Assembly: GCA_900546875.1 (NCBI GenBank)
Contig: URET01000027.1
Span: 1-17,605 of the forward strand
DNA: 17,605 nt
Reading direction: 5' to 3'
DNA from: an uncultured Eubacteriales bacterium
GTDB taxonomy: Bacteria > Bacillota > Clostridia > Christensenellales > CAG-314
In this document: one piece after another, positions 1-7,745 of the stretch
How positions within the stretch are numbered: position 1 is the stretch's first letter
How the letters are laid out: each line of letters starts with the position of its first letter
Made by a program: the position numbers and the translations under genes
The notes under the pieces: model-generated
The model's database searches: none
Seen by the model: the letters and a program-made list of their open reading frames with translations, nothing else
What the model was told of the DNA's origin: nothing

Positions 1-245
1 CCGCTTTTTGCCGTCAGTATAACCTTTCGGTATTTGAACGCTTTCTGCTTTCCGTGTACGTTTCGGTTTAATAGAACACGCTTTTCGCTTCTCGTCGATT
101 TCCGGTTTTTTACCCTTCCTTCGCTTTCCGTGTAATCTCGGTTTTTCAGAACGCTTTTATTTCCCGTGCGTTACGGCTTGCTTTCAAGCACCGCTTTTTG
201 CCGTCAGTATAACCTTTCGGTATTTGAACGCTTTCTGCTTTCCGT
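1..245. repeat. Tandem direct repeat, period 190 bp, at left window edge
   Basis: Positions 1-55 recur base for base at 191-245, and the stretch between them is made of looser CTTTCCGTG...CGG motifs (near 48, 127 and 161). The window therefore opens inside an array that probably continues to the left. On the minus strand the repeat reads as Lys/Arg-rich peptide (for example KAESVQIPKGYTDGKKR in both copies). The period is not a multiple of three and the frame is broken once per unit, so I do not call a gene. From 246 to the cysK promoter at 377 I see nothing else of note. Confidence 0.85.
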
Positions 246-376
246 ACGGTTATTGCGCTTTCGTCTGTTCCGGCGTCTTTATTTCTTCCGCTATAAAGCT
301 TTTTTATGTTTATATGTTTTTGACCGATATACCGCATCATACTTTTTTCTTGTTTACAAAGCAAGCAAAAAATTTC

Positions 377-405
377 TTGACACCCTGCCTGCACAGGCAT
401 ATAAT
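377..405 (+). promoter_or_regulatory. Sigma-A promoter of cysK-cysE with palindromic spacer
   Basis: The -35 box TTGACA is at 377-382 and the -10 box TATAAT at 400-405, separated by exactly 17 bp, so both hexamers match consensus. The spacer holds an inverted repeat, TGCCTG (386-391), two bases, CAGGCA (394-399), which fits an operator placed under RNA polymerase. Transcription should start near 412, leaving about 75 nt of leader. No Cys T-box or SAM riboswitch could be recognised in that leader. The regulator is unknown; a repressor bound to the palindrome is inference. Confidence 0.85.
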
Positions 406-444
406 GTATGCACATATGTATATTACAGTAATCATATTTTAATT

Positions 445-470
445 GTGCGATGAAAATATCGTCTTCGCAC
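445..470 (+). promoter_or_regulatory. Hairpin in the cysK leader
   Basis: GTGCGA (445-450) and TCGCAC (465-470) are perfect inverted repeats around a 14-nt loop, shortly before the cysK ribosome binding site (AAAGGA at about 476). There is no T-run, so it is not a terminator. It could influence message stability or translation, but no known riboswitch class matches. Confidence 0.4.
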
Positions 471-486
471 GCAATAAAGGACTGAC

Positions 487-1443
487 ATGACAAAAAATAT
501 TTACGGATCATCAGTACAGCTCATCGGCCGCACGCCCCTGATTTCGTTATCCGAAACGCTCAAAGCATGGGGAGGAGAAGGCTTACTACTGGCAAAGGCG
601 GAATTTATGAACCCTTACGGCTCTTCAAAAGACCGCGTCGCGCTCAATATGATAAGGCGCGCAGAAAAAAACGGAACACTCTCTGTAGGCGGCACCATCT
701 TTGAACCGACAAGCGGCAATACCGGAATAGCGCTCGCGGCTATAGGAAGCGCTTTGGGGTATAAGGTAGTCATTGTTATGCCGGACAACATGTCGGAAGA
801 AAGGGTCATGCTTATAAAAGCATACGGCGGAGAAGTCTTTCTGACTCCCGGCGAGGAAGGCATGACGGGAGCAATAAAAAAAGCACGCGAACTGTGCGAA
901 AAAACGAAATCAGGCATAATCGCAGGACAGTTTGACAATCCCGCAAATCCCGAAGCTCATAAAAACGGCACCGCAGTTGAAATATGGCAGGACAGCGGAG
1001 AAAATACGGATGTTTTTATTGCGGGAGTCGGCACCGGCGGAAGCATAACGGGCATAGGCGAATTTCTCAAAGAAAAAAACAAAAACGTATATGTGGTAGC
1101 CGTTGAACCGGAAAGAAGCCCCGTGCTTTCCGGAGGCAAGGCGGGAGAGCATGCCATACAGGGCATAGGCGCCGGATTCATACCGTCTGTACTCAACACC
1201 GAAGTAATTGACGAAATTATCGCAGTTTCGGACGAAGACGCATATATTTGCGGAGCCGAGATCGGACGGAGAGAAGGTATCCTTACGGGGCCGAGCGGCG
1301 GAGCGGCCCTTTTCGCGGCGAAAAACATAATTCAAAGAAAAGAATTCCGGGGCAAAACGATCGTAGTCCTTTTGCCTGACGGAGGAATCAAATATCTTTC
1401 CTCTCCTCTTTTCCGGAAGTTCTTCACGGAGCAGCGGCAATGA
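487..1443 (+). CDS. cysK: Cysteine synthase (O-acetylserine sulfhydrylase)
   Basis: PLP-dependent beta-replacement enzyme that makes cysteine from O-acetylserine and sulfide in the cytosol. Visible landmarks of the fold-type II family are the PLP lysine in NPYGSSKDR (Lys48), the substrate-binding loop TSGNTG (75-80), the phosphate-binding loop GTGGS (182-186) and PSGGA with the pyridine-contacting Ser270. The length of 318 aa is normal for CysK/CysM. The motif around the lysine (SSKDR) lacks the usual valine of SVKDR, a minor variation. The start is set by AAAGGA about 5 nt upstream and by the N-terminal match. It is the first gene after a strong promoter, and its TGA overlaps the ATG of cysE by 4 bp, so the two are coupled. 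CysK and CysM types cannot be separated by eye. Confidence 0.96.
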   Translation: MTKNIYGSSVQLIGRTPLISLSETLKAWGGEGLLLAKAEFMNPYGSSKDRVALNMIRRAEKNGTLSVGGTIFEPTSGNTGIALAAIGSALGYKVVIVMPDNMSEERVMLIKAYGGEVFLTPGEEGMTGAIKKARELCEKTKSGIIAGQFDNPANPEAHKNGTAVEIWQDSGENTDVFIAGVGTGGSITGIGEFLKEKNKNVYVVAVEPERSPVLSGGKAGEHAIQGIGAGFIPSVLNTEVIDEIIAVSDEDAYICGAEIGRREGILTGPSGGAALFAAKNIIQRKEFRGKTIVVLLPDGGIKYLSSPLFRKFFTEQRQ

Positions 1444-2237
1444 AAAACCAATTGAAAAGAGTTTCCGCTCTTATCCATCTTGACTCCGCCGAAACAGGCG
1501 ATTTTGAAAATATGCGCGTCCTTCTCGACGGCTTCCTGCTTTCGGCTAAAAAAACGCTCTTCCCGGAACTCTGCTCCCATAACACCGATCAGACTTATTA
1601 CGAATTGCGAAAAGCTGTGGGAATGCTGATAAAAGCTGCCATGCCCGTTGTCACGCGACGCGAAGCCTTTGAAGCTGCCGCCTCGCTTACCGCAGCCCTT
1701 CCCGAAATAAGACGTTTGCTCATGACCGATATCACCGCCGCCTATGAAGGCGATCCCGCTGCTTCCAGCCGTATGGAAGTAATCCTTTGCTACCCCGCGA
1801 TCGAAGCTCTTACGGCTTACAGGATCGCTCACCTTCTCTATTGCGTCAAGCTGCCCGTTCTGCCCCGCTTCATAACCGAATTGGCTCACCGGTCGACAGG
1901 TATCGACATCCACCCGGGAGCAAAGATCGGTGAATACTTCTTCATTGACCACGGCACAGGCGTGGTGATAGGTGAAACTGCCGTCATAGGAAAAAGAGTC
2001 AAGCTTTATCAGGGCGTCACCATCGGCGCGAAAAGCTTCCCCCCGGACGCCGACGGCAATCCCATAAAAGGCATAAAACGCCATCCCGATATCGGCGACA
2101 ACGTCATTATCTACGCCGGCGCTACCGTGCTCGGCGGGAAAACCGTTATCGGCAACGGATGTATCATCGGCGGAAATGCCTGGGTCACGCGCTCCGTCCC
2201 CGATAATACCAATATCCCTTCAAATTATGTAGGTTAG
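1440..2237 (+). CDS. cysE: Serine O-acetyltransferase, long form
   Basis: Acetylates serine with acetyl-CoA to give O-acetylserine, the substrate of the CysK encoded just upstream. The C-terminal half is a left-handed beta-helix of hexapeptide repeats (about 155-250). It carries the family signatures IHPGAKIG (His158), FIDHGTGVVIGET (Asp170-His171) and KRHPDIGDN (His215). The N-terminal 100 residues form the helical domain seen in the longer EpsC-like enzymes, including a KTLFPEL segment near 38-44. At 265 aa it is a little short for that form and ends soon after the last coil (SNYVG). The ATG overlaps the cysK stop (ATGA), with GGAG 8 nt upstream. Serine acetyltransferases of this type often bind the CysK active site through their C-terminus; whether this one does cannot be told from its ending, which lacks the usual terminal isoleucine. 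Confidence 0.95.
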   Translation: MKNQLKRVSALIHLDSAETGDFENMRVLLDGFLLSAKKTLFPELCSHNTDQTYYELRKAVGMLIKAAMPVVTRREAFEAAASLTAALPEIRRLLMTDITAAYEGDPAASSRMEVILCYPAIEALTAYRIAHLLYCVKLPVLPRFITELAHRSTGIDIHPGAKIGEYFFIDHGTGVVIGETAVIGKRVKLYQGVTIGAKSFPPDADGNPIKGIKRHPDIGDNVIIYAGATVLGGKTVIGNGCIIGGNAWVTRSVPDNTNIPSNYVG

Positions 2238-2413
2238 ATCATTTCCGGATATATCGCCTGTGAGCAAGCACTTTCCGTGAACCTTACGGTATAACGTATG
2301 TTCTTCAGCTGTCGCTTCAATACGATTATGCTGTTCTGAACGGCTGTACGTCCGGTTTGCGGCAACTTATACCGTTCTTTGCCTCTTCCTATATTTATGG
2401 GAATTCCCCCTCA
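2238..2413. other. Intergenic stretch with a degenerate repeat copy
   Basis: This spacer between cysE and the shared terminator has no open frame of note. Bases 2262-2292 (CAAGCACTTTCCGTG, then ACCTTACGGTAT) resemble 185-223 of the left-edge repeat (CAAGCACCGC, then AACCTTTCGGTAT). It looks like an eroded relative of that repeat. Confidence 0.35.
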
Positions 2414-2457
2414 ATAAAAGAACGTGCCTATAAAGCACGTTCTTTTATCTGCTTTTT
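2414..2457. terminator. Bidirectional rho-independent terminator
   Basis: A perfect 14-bp stem (2414-2427 with 2435-2448) closes a 7-nt loop and is followed on the plus strand by CTGCTTTTTT. On the minus strand the stem itself ends in TTCTTTTAT, so it can also stop the converging operon. It sits between the cysE stop and the stop of the dehydrogenase. Confidence 0.88.
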
Positions 2458-2484
2458 TATCGGATTTCGGAAAGCTCGTTTTTA

Positions 2485-3285
2485 TTATCCGTACATTTTC
2501 CCCACGATCCGATTATAAAACGAGGAAGGCAGTAATTTTGCCAGAAATACAAACAGTTTATATTTCGCCCCGACAGTATAAAGGGGTCTCAGTTTTTTCT
2601 TCTCCCCGAGTTTCAGAATCAACTTTGCGACTTTTTCGGGCGGCATACCGTTTTCCTCGTCCTTTTCCATGACGGCAACGCTTCTTTTCATCGACTTATA
2701 TATTTCACTGCCTTTTTCGTTCTTTTTTCTTCCCGAAGTAAAGTCTGTTTTGATGTCTCCGGGCATCACTGCCGCCACCGATATCCCGAAAGGCCGTACT
2801 TCGTTCGCAAGAGCCTGACACAATACGTTTATACCGGCTTTTGTCGCTGAATAAAAGCTCTGATACGGTATTGCAAATACTGCCGCCACCGAACTGACGG
2901 CTATTATATTGCCGCCCTTTTCTCTCATCAGCGGCAACGCGTTCCGGATCACAGATAAATTACCGAAAAAATTCACGTCAAACTGAGACTTTGCCTCTTT
3001 TATTTCGGTAAACTCCACGGCTCCCGATATCCCGAAACCGGCGTTGCAAACCAATACATCTATACTTTCTTCTCTTGCCCCGATCTCGGCAAATGCCGCC
3101 GCAACGTCGCTCTCCGACGATATATCGCATCTTATATGAACACCGCCTTCCGCTCCGCCGTTGCGACTGAGCTCATATACCCGATACCCTTTTTTTATAT
3201 ACAGTTCGGCAGTCTTGGCTCCTATCCCGCGGGAACCGCCGCTTATCACCATCACCTTACCGCTCATATTGTCCGACGTTTTCAT
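2485..3285 (-). CDS. Short-chain dehydrogenase/reductase (SDR)
   Basis: Classical SDR with a Rossmann fold. From the ATG chosen here, the cofactor loop is GGSRGIG (16-22), the stabilising motif NAG (81-83), and the catalytic Ser131/132, Tyr145 and Lys149 (YSATK), followed by the PG motif at 175-176. At 266 aa the length is typical. The substrate is not predictable; relatives are often annotated as oxidoreductases of lipids or sugars. The open frame extends to a GTG at 3312. The ATG at 3285 is preferred because GGAAGG lies 8 nt upstream and the cofactor loop then sits at the normal distance from the N-terminus. The start lies within the 3' end of the LRR gene, so translation is probably coupled. 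It is the last gene of the long minus-strand operon. Confidence 0.93.
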   Translation of the reverse strand: MKTSDNMSGKVMVISGGSRGIGAKTAELYIKKGYRVYELSRNGGAEGGVHIRCDISSESDVAAAFAEIGAREESIDVLVCNAGFGISGAVEFTEIKEAKSQFDVNFFGNLSVIRNALPLMREKGGNIIAVSSVAAVFAIPYQSFYSATKAGINVLCQALANEVRPFGISVAAVMPGDIKTDFTSGRKKNEKGSEIYKSMKRSVAVMEKDEENGMPPEKVAKLILKLGEKKKLRPLYTVGAKYKLFVFLAKLLPSSFYNRIVGKMYG

Positions 3286-5164
3286 CTTTATCACCTTCCA
3301 TTCCGGACGCACCCGAATTATAATCTTCGACAGTGATCACCCTGTCGCTCTCCACTCCCCACGATAACATGACCTCTTCACTCAGATAGTATCCCTTGAG
3401 TCTTTCGGCTACCACAAGCAAAAGATTGTTGCTCTCGGCTATTATACTGTCGTTTTCAGCTATGACGACGCCGTAAAGCCAGACCTCCTTAAGTGAATTA
3501 CATAATACAAAACAGTTCGCTCCCAAAAGGACCTCCCCGCTCTCCACGTCCGGAAGCACTACCTTATATAATGCCGAACATCCTTCAAAAGCATTTTCTC
3601 CTATATATATATTCTTGTCGTAACTTTTATCGGCTACGTCAAATAAAGCAAACCTCAGCCCGTTACAATCCTTGAACGCGCTTTTCCCGATATATACCGT
3701 ATTCTCGCCGAAAAGCACGTATTTGAGCAATTCGAACCCGTAGAAATCCTTGTCTCCTATCATCAGGATATTTCCGCCGAAATAAATGTCAGTTATAGTG
3801 TAACTGTTGAAAGCCCTCGGCATGTACCCCACTATTCGGCTCTGCACTCCGTCAAGCGTCACAGAGGACGCTATATAAGCCTCGGTCCCGCCCCAGAATC
3901 CGGCTATTACACAATCCTCGTCCGTCGCACCGTACGACAGAAGCGAATCATAAAGCTGATCGTCTTTATCCGCTATATCCCCGAGCTTTATATACGCGTA
4001 ATCCTTGACCATATAAGCGGAAAATATATTGAGCTCCGACCACACCGACGCAGATATATATAATTCGTACGCCGTCTCGTCCACAAAAAACCCGATGTCC
4101 TGATAATAGCCCGGCCAGCCTTCAAGCTGAGGGGGCGTTGTACACCCGAGTATCACCGCGTTCATGGCGTAACAGCGCGAAAATGCGTCCATATCCATAT
4201 AAGTCACGCTTTCGGGAACGACCAGACACATTATATATTTATTACCGCAAAATGCATACTTCCCTATATTCTTGATCCCGCTCAGAACCTCATACTGAGT
4301 GTTCTGCTTTCCGCAAGGATATATGACCAGCGTGTCTTCTGAATAGAGTACCCCGTCAGAAGAATAATACTTGCCCCCGCTTTCTATCCTTATGGCCGAT
4401 ACCGACGAGCATCCGTAAAATACCCCCGTGCCTATCTCGCTGATACTGCCGGGCAGATCAAAACTTTTGAGTATCACACATCCGTAAAAAGCCTCGTCGC
4501 CTATGCTCCTCAGCGATGATCCGCTCCCCAGAATCACTTCGGTCAGTCGAAGACACATCGCAAACGCCCTGTCTCCTATAGCTATGATAGTGGAAGGAAA
4601 TACTACCGACACTATATTTTTGTTGTCGGCAAAAGCATTGTCGTAAACGTACGTTATCCCTTCCGATATCGTAAACCTCACGCTGCCGCCGTACTGAGGA
4701 GGTACTTTTATCAGAGTGTACATCAACGAGTCATATAAGACCCCGTCTGCAGAAATATAATAATCGTTTTCCTCGTCGACCTCTATACTGCTCAGATTAG
4801 GCAACGCATCAAAAACCTGCTCCGAAATGCTTTTTATGTTTTTCGATATAAAAAGTCTCTGAACGCTATCGCTTTCACTCAATCCGTATATCCCTATTAC
4901 CGGAACCCCGTTTATGGACTCGGGAATAACCAGCTCGGTATGATTGTTTTTCTCCGACCTGATCACTACCCAACCGTCTTCAGTCTTTGTCAGCCACAAC
5001 CCGTCCTGCACGGCTATGTCATCAGACGGCACTTCATTTAAACTCGCAACGTACAGCAATATGCAGGCTATGAGCATGACCAGCACCACAGAAAATGTTA
5101 TGGTCTGAATTATCCTTATGCGCTTTCCCTGCTGCTTTTTGTCATTATCTGAAAACCTGTTCAT
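3257..5164 (-). CDS. Membrane-anchored BspA-type leucine-rich-repeat protein
   Basis: 635 aa. A short basic N-terminus is followed by one hydrophobic segment (about 18-40), with no clear cleavage site, so the protein is probably anchored with its bulk outside. The rest is made of LRR_5/BspA (Treponema pallidum LRR) units with phrases such as VFPSTIIAIGDRAFAMC, IGDEAFYGC, SISEIGTGVFYGC and IGENAFEGC. An ADGVLYDS / SDGVLYSE element occurs twice, as is common in these proteins. Around residues 345-400 there is a segment of the kind that often caps such arrays (TTPPQLEG to WSELNIF), and a second LRR block follows to about residue 600. Such proteins are usually surface adhesins or binding proteins; the ligand is unknown. 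There is no LPXTG or SLH anchor. AAAGGCGG lies upstream of the ATG. Confidence 0.92.
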   Translation of the reverse strand: MNRFSDNDKKQQGKRIRIIQTITFSVVLVMLIACILLYVASLNEVPSDDIAVQDGLWLTKTEDGWVVIRSEKNNHTELVIPESINGVPVIGIYGLSESDSVQRLFISKNIKSISEQVFDALPNLSSIEVDEENDYYISADGVLYDSLMYTLIKVPPQYGGSVRFTISEGITYVYDNAFADNKNIVSVVFPSTIIAIGDRAFAMCLRLTEVILGSGSSLRSIGDEAFYGCVILKSFDLPGSISEIGTGVFYGCSSVSAIRIESGGKYYSSDGVLYSEDTLVIYPCGKQNTQYEVLSGIKNIGKYAFCGNKYIMCLVVPESVTYMDMDAFSRCYAMNAVILGCTTPPQLEGWPGYYQDIGFFVDETAYELYISASVWSELNIFSAYMVKDYAYIKLGDIADKDDQLYDSLLSYGATDEDCVIAGFWGGTEAYIASSVTLDGVQSRIVGYMPRAFNSYTITDIYFGGNILMIGDKDFYGFELLKYVLFGENTVYIGKSAFKDCNGLRFALFDVADKSYDKNIYIGENAFEGCSALYKVVLPDVESGEVLLGANCFVLCNSLKEVWLYGVVIAENDSIIAESNNLLLVVAERLKGYYLSEEVMLSWGVESDRVITVEDYNSGASGMEGDKDENVGQYER

Positions 5165-5270
5165 CTTTTACCGCCTTTAAATTCACGCCGGAATATCTTT
5201 CTGCTCTTTCCTCGTATATTTTACCGATATCTTTCGGCCCCTTCCTCGAAACCCGACGCCTGACCGTCAT
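5145..5270 (-). CDS. Possible small ORF between parC and the LRR gene
   Basis: The only gap in the long operon is 142 bp after parC. It holds an open frame of 41 codons beginning MTVRRRVSRKG and ending KAVKDEQVFR, very rich in Lys, Arg and Glu, whose stop lies 20 bp inside the LRR gene. The ATG at 5270 has no good ribosome binding site. An ATG at 5281 has AAAAGGA at proper spacing but is out of frame by one base; one extra G in the GGG near 5274 would join it and give 45 aa. I recognise no family. It may be a real small basic protein or only spacer. Confidence 0.3.
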   Translation of the reverse strand: MTVRRRVSRKGPKDIGKIYEERAERYSGVNLKAVKDEQVFR

Positions 5271-5306
5271 TCCCGGATCATTTATGTCCTTTTCTGCGAT
5301 CGTTCC

Positions 5307-7745
5307 TCAGTTATATACCCTCAGAACTTTTTCAACATTGCATTTTTTTATCGGTTTGCCTTTATGATTCCTCGATTCTATTCCTATATTTTCGCTGTTT
5401 ACGACAAATGTCGGTTCATCCGAAAAAACCGCTATGTCATATGGCAGCGTTACGTAAGATGCAAATACCAGTTCTGTGCCGTTTACGCCGAATTCCGTTA
5501 TTTTAACGCCTCTTCTTCCTCTGTTCATTCTTTCGAACTCGAAAGCGTTCACCCTCTTTCCGTAACCTTTGTTTGTGACGACTATAATTTCGCCGTCCTC
5601 GTTTATTATATCGGCGCATATCAGTCTGTCGTTTTCAGCAAGCATCATTCCTCTGACGCCCCCTGCCACTCTTCCCTGAAGCGGTATATCCTCTATCTTT
5701 ACGTTCGTACACAAGCCGAGTGCAGACACCATCAGAATCCCGCAGCCTTCATAGCTTTCCGATACCGCTATCAGACTGTCTCCTTCTTTGAGCTTCATCA
5801 CGTTGAAGAAAGGCTGCTTCACCGGTACGCACTCGCTCCATGCCGTAACCTTCACGCTCCCTGCTGCCGTCACAAAAACAAGATTCTTTTCCGGAGGCGT
5901 TTCGAAGGCAAAAAGTCTTATACATTTTTCTTCTTTGCCCAATCCGAATACCGACGATATATTTCCTCCGCTCTCGCGGAATTTTGCTTCCGGGATCTCG
6001 GCAATGCTCTTTTTATAACAGTTGCCCGCATCGGTAAAACAAAACACAAAATCGTTGCTTACTGCCGGCACGGCCTGTATTATAATATCCTGCACGGATA
6101 CCGACGCCCCTATTCCGCGCGAACTCATATTGTAATTCTTCTGAGGCACTTTTTTTATCTTTCCGTCGCCTGAAAGAGTCAGTACGTAATTTTCCGCCGG
6201 AACTTCGTCTTCATCCGTAGTCACTCTTATATCCTCTGCCGACTTTACTATCACGCTCTTTCGTGGAACCCGGTAATTTTTCTTTATCTCCAGCAACTCG
6301 GTTTTTATTATGTCCATAAGAAGAGCTTTGTTCTTAAGTATCGCTTTCAGCCGCGCGATCTCCTTCAAAAGCTCCTGCTGTTCTTCCGCAAGCTTTTTCG
6401 TCTCAAGTTTATTTATCCTTGCAAGCTTAAGATCAAGTATCGCCTGAGCCTGAACATCGGTAAGAGAAAATGTCTGCATCAAACGCCTCTTCGCTTCGGG
6501 CGTATTGGCTGACGTCCGTATTATCGCTATGACCTCGTCTATATTATTGACCGCTATGACAAGACCCGCAACTATATGCTCCCTTTCCTGCGCGACTTTC
6601 AGATCGTAAGCCGTCCGCGCATATACCACCTTCTCCTGATACTGTGTATAATATCTTATTATATCGAGCAGACCCATGAGTCTCGGTTTGCCGTCGGCAA
6701 TGGCCACCGTATTGACCGAAAAGCCCGTTTCGAGATCGGTGTACTTATACAGCATTTTCAGAACTTCATCCGAATCGGCTTCCTTTTTTAAACGTATTAC
6801 CGCACGCATGCCTTCTTTATCCGATTCGTCCACTATTTCCGAAATCACAGAAAGCTGTTCTTTGAATTTTTCTCTCAGCGCCTGAACACTCTGCAGCCAA
6901 GCCGCTTTGTTGACCTGATAGGGAAGCTCCGTTATTATGAGGCTCTTGCGTTCGTTTTTTTCGCCGGCGACGTGTACCTTCCCTCTCAGTATGAGTTTTC
7001 CCTTACCCGTCTGATAAAGCGAAAGCAGATCCCCTGCTATCACATATGCGCCCGTAGGGAAGTCCGGACCCTTTATTATCCTGAGCATTTCGGGCAGGGT
7101 TATTTTCTCGTTGTCTATATAAGCCACCACACCGTCTATTACTTCGGCAAAATTATGCGGAGGAATGTTTGTCGCAAGTCCCACGGCGATCCCTCCCGCG
7201 CCGTTTACGAGAAGATTGGGGAACCTCCCCGGCAGCATATCCGGTTCAAGACGGCTGTCATCATAGTTCCTCGACCACTTTACGGTATTTTTGTCTATAT
7301 CTCTCAACAACTCGAGCGCTACCGGCGACAATCTCGCTTCGGTATATCTCATCGCGGCAGCACTGTCTCCGTCTACGCTTCCGAAGTTGCCCTGACCGTC
7401 CGCAAGCTGCATATTCATACTGAAACTCTGCGCCATCCTGACCAGAGCCTGGTATATCGAACTGTCTCCGTGCGGGTGGTATTTTCCCATGCAATCGCCC
7501 ACTATCCTCGCACTCTTTAAATACGGCTTGTCAGGCGTCACCCCGAGTTCATACATAGTGTAAAGTATCCTGCGCTGCACAGGCTTCAAGCCGTCTTCCA
7601 CCCGGGGCAGCGCCCTGTCAAGAATTACATGCTCCGCATAAGGCAGCATGGACTCATGCATCACTTCCGACATATCTTTCAAAAGAAGATTCGTTCCGTC
7701 CTCCTGCCTTCCTACGTTTTCAGATCTGATTTTTCTTTTAGTCAT
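5307..7745 (-). CDS. parC: Type IIA topoisomerase subunit A (topoisomerase IV, ParC class)
   Basis: DNA-cleaving subunit of a type IIA topoisomerase, 812 aa. The winged-helix domain is clear: DGLKPVQRRILYTMY (51-65), KYHPHGDSSIYQALVRMAQ (88-106) and the catalytic tyrosine in AAMRYTE (Tyr134). A coiled segment with EEQQELLKEIARLKAIL precedes the beta-pinwheel C-terminal domain. A strict GyrA box is absent; the nearest match is NRGRRGVKITE near residue 735. That and the partner gene favour the ParC class, but GyrA cannot be excluded by eye. At the quinolone-contact positions, the residue matching E. coli GyrA Ser83 is Ser95, but that matching Asp87 is Gln99. The start overlaps the parE stop (ATGA), with GGAGG 6 nt upstream. 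Confidence 0.95.
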   Translation of the reverse strand: MTKRKIRSENVGRQEDGTNLLLKDMSEVMHESMLPYAEHVILDRALPRVEDGLKPVQRRILYTMYELGVTPDKPYLKSARIVGDCMGKYHPHGDSSIYQALVRMAQSFSMNMQLADGQGNFGSVDGDSAAAMRYTEARLSPVALELLRDIDKNTVKWSRNYDDSRLEPDMLPGRFPNLLVNGAGGIAVGLATNIPPHNFAEVIDGVVAYIDNEKITLPEMLRIIKGPDFPTGAYVIAGDLLSLYQTGKGKLILRGKVHVAGEKNERKSLIITELPYQVNKAAWLQSVQALREKFKEQLSVISEIVDESDKEGMRAVIRLKKEADSDEVLKMLYKYTDLETGFSVNTVAIADGKPRLMGLLDIIRYYTQYQEKVVYARTAYDLKVAQEREHIVAGLVIAVNNIDEVIAIIRTSANTPEAKRRLMQTFSLTDVQAQAILDLKLARINKLETKKLAEEQQELLKEIARLKAILKNKALLMDIIKTELLEIKKNYRVPRKSVIVKSAEDIRVTTDEDEVPAENYVLTLSGDGKIKKVPQKNYNMSSRGIGASVSVQDIIIQAVPAVSNDFVFCFTDAGNCYKKSIAEIPEAKFRESGGNISSVFGLGKEEKCIRLFAFETPPEKNLVFVTAAGSVKVTAWSECVPVKQPFFNVMKLKEGDSLIAVSESYEGCGILMVSALGLCTNVKIEDIPLQGRVAGGVRGMMLAENDRLICADIINEDGEIIVVTNKGYGKRVNAFEFERMNRGRRGVKITEFGVNGTELVFASYVTLPYDIAVFSDEPTFVVNSENIGIESRNHKGKPIKKCNVEKVLRVYN

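Noticed and set aside
146..511. 121-codon minus-strand frame across the cysK promoter
   Set aside because: It overlaps a consensus promoter and the cysK start, has no ribosome binding site, and is Cys/His/Ile-rich without a family match. Only its end reflects the left repeat.
910..1440. 176-codon minus-strand frame within cysK
   Set aside because: Antisense shadow of a well-supported cysK with no ribosome binding site or recognisable domain.
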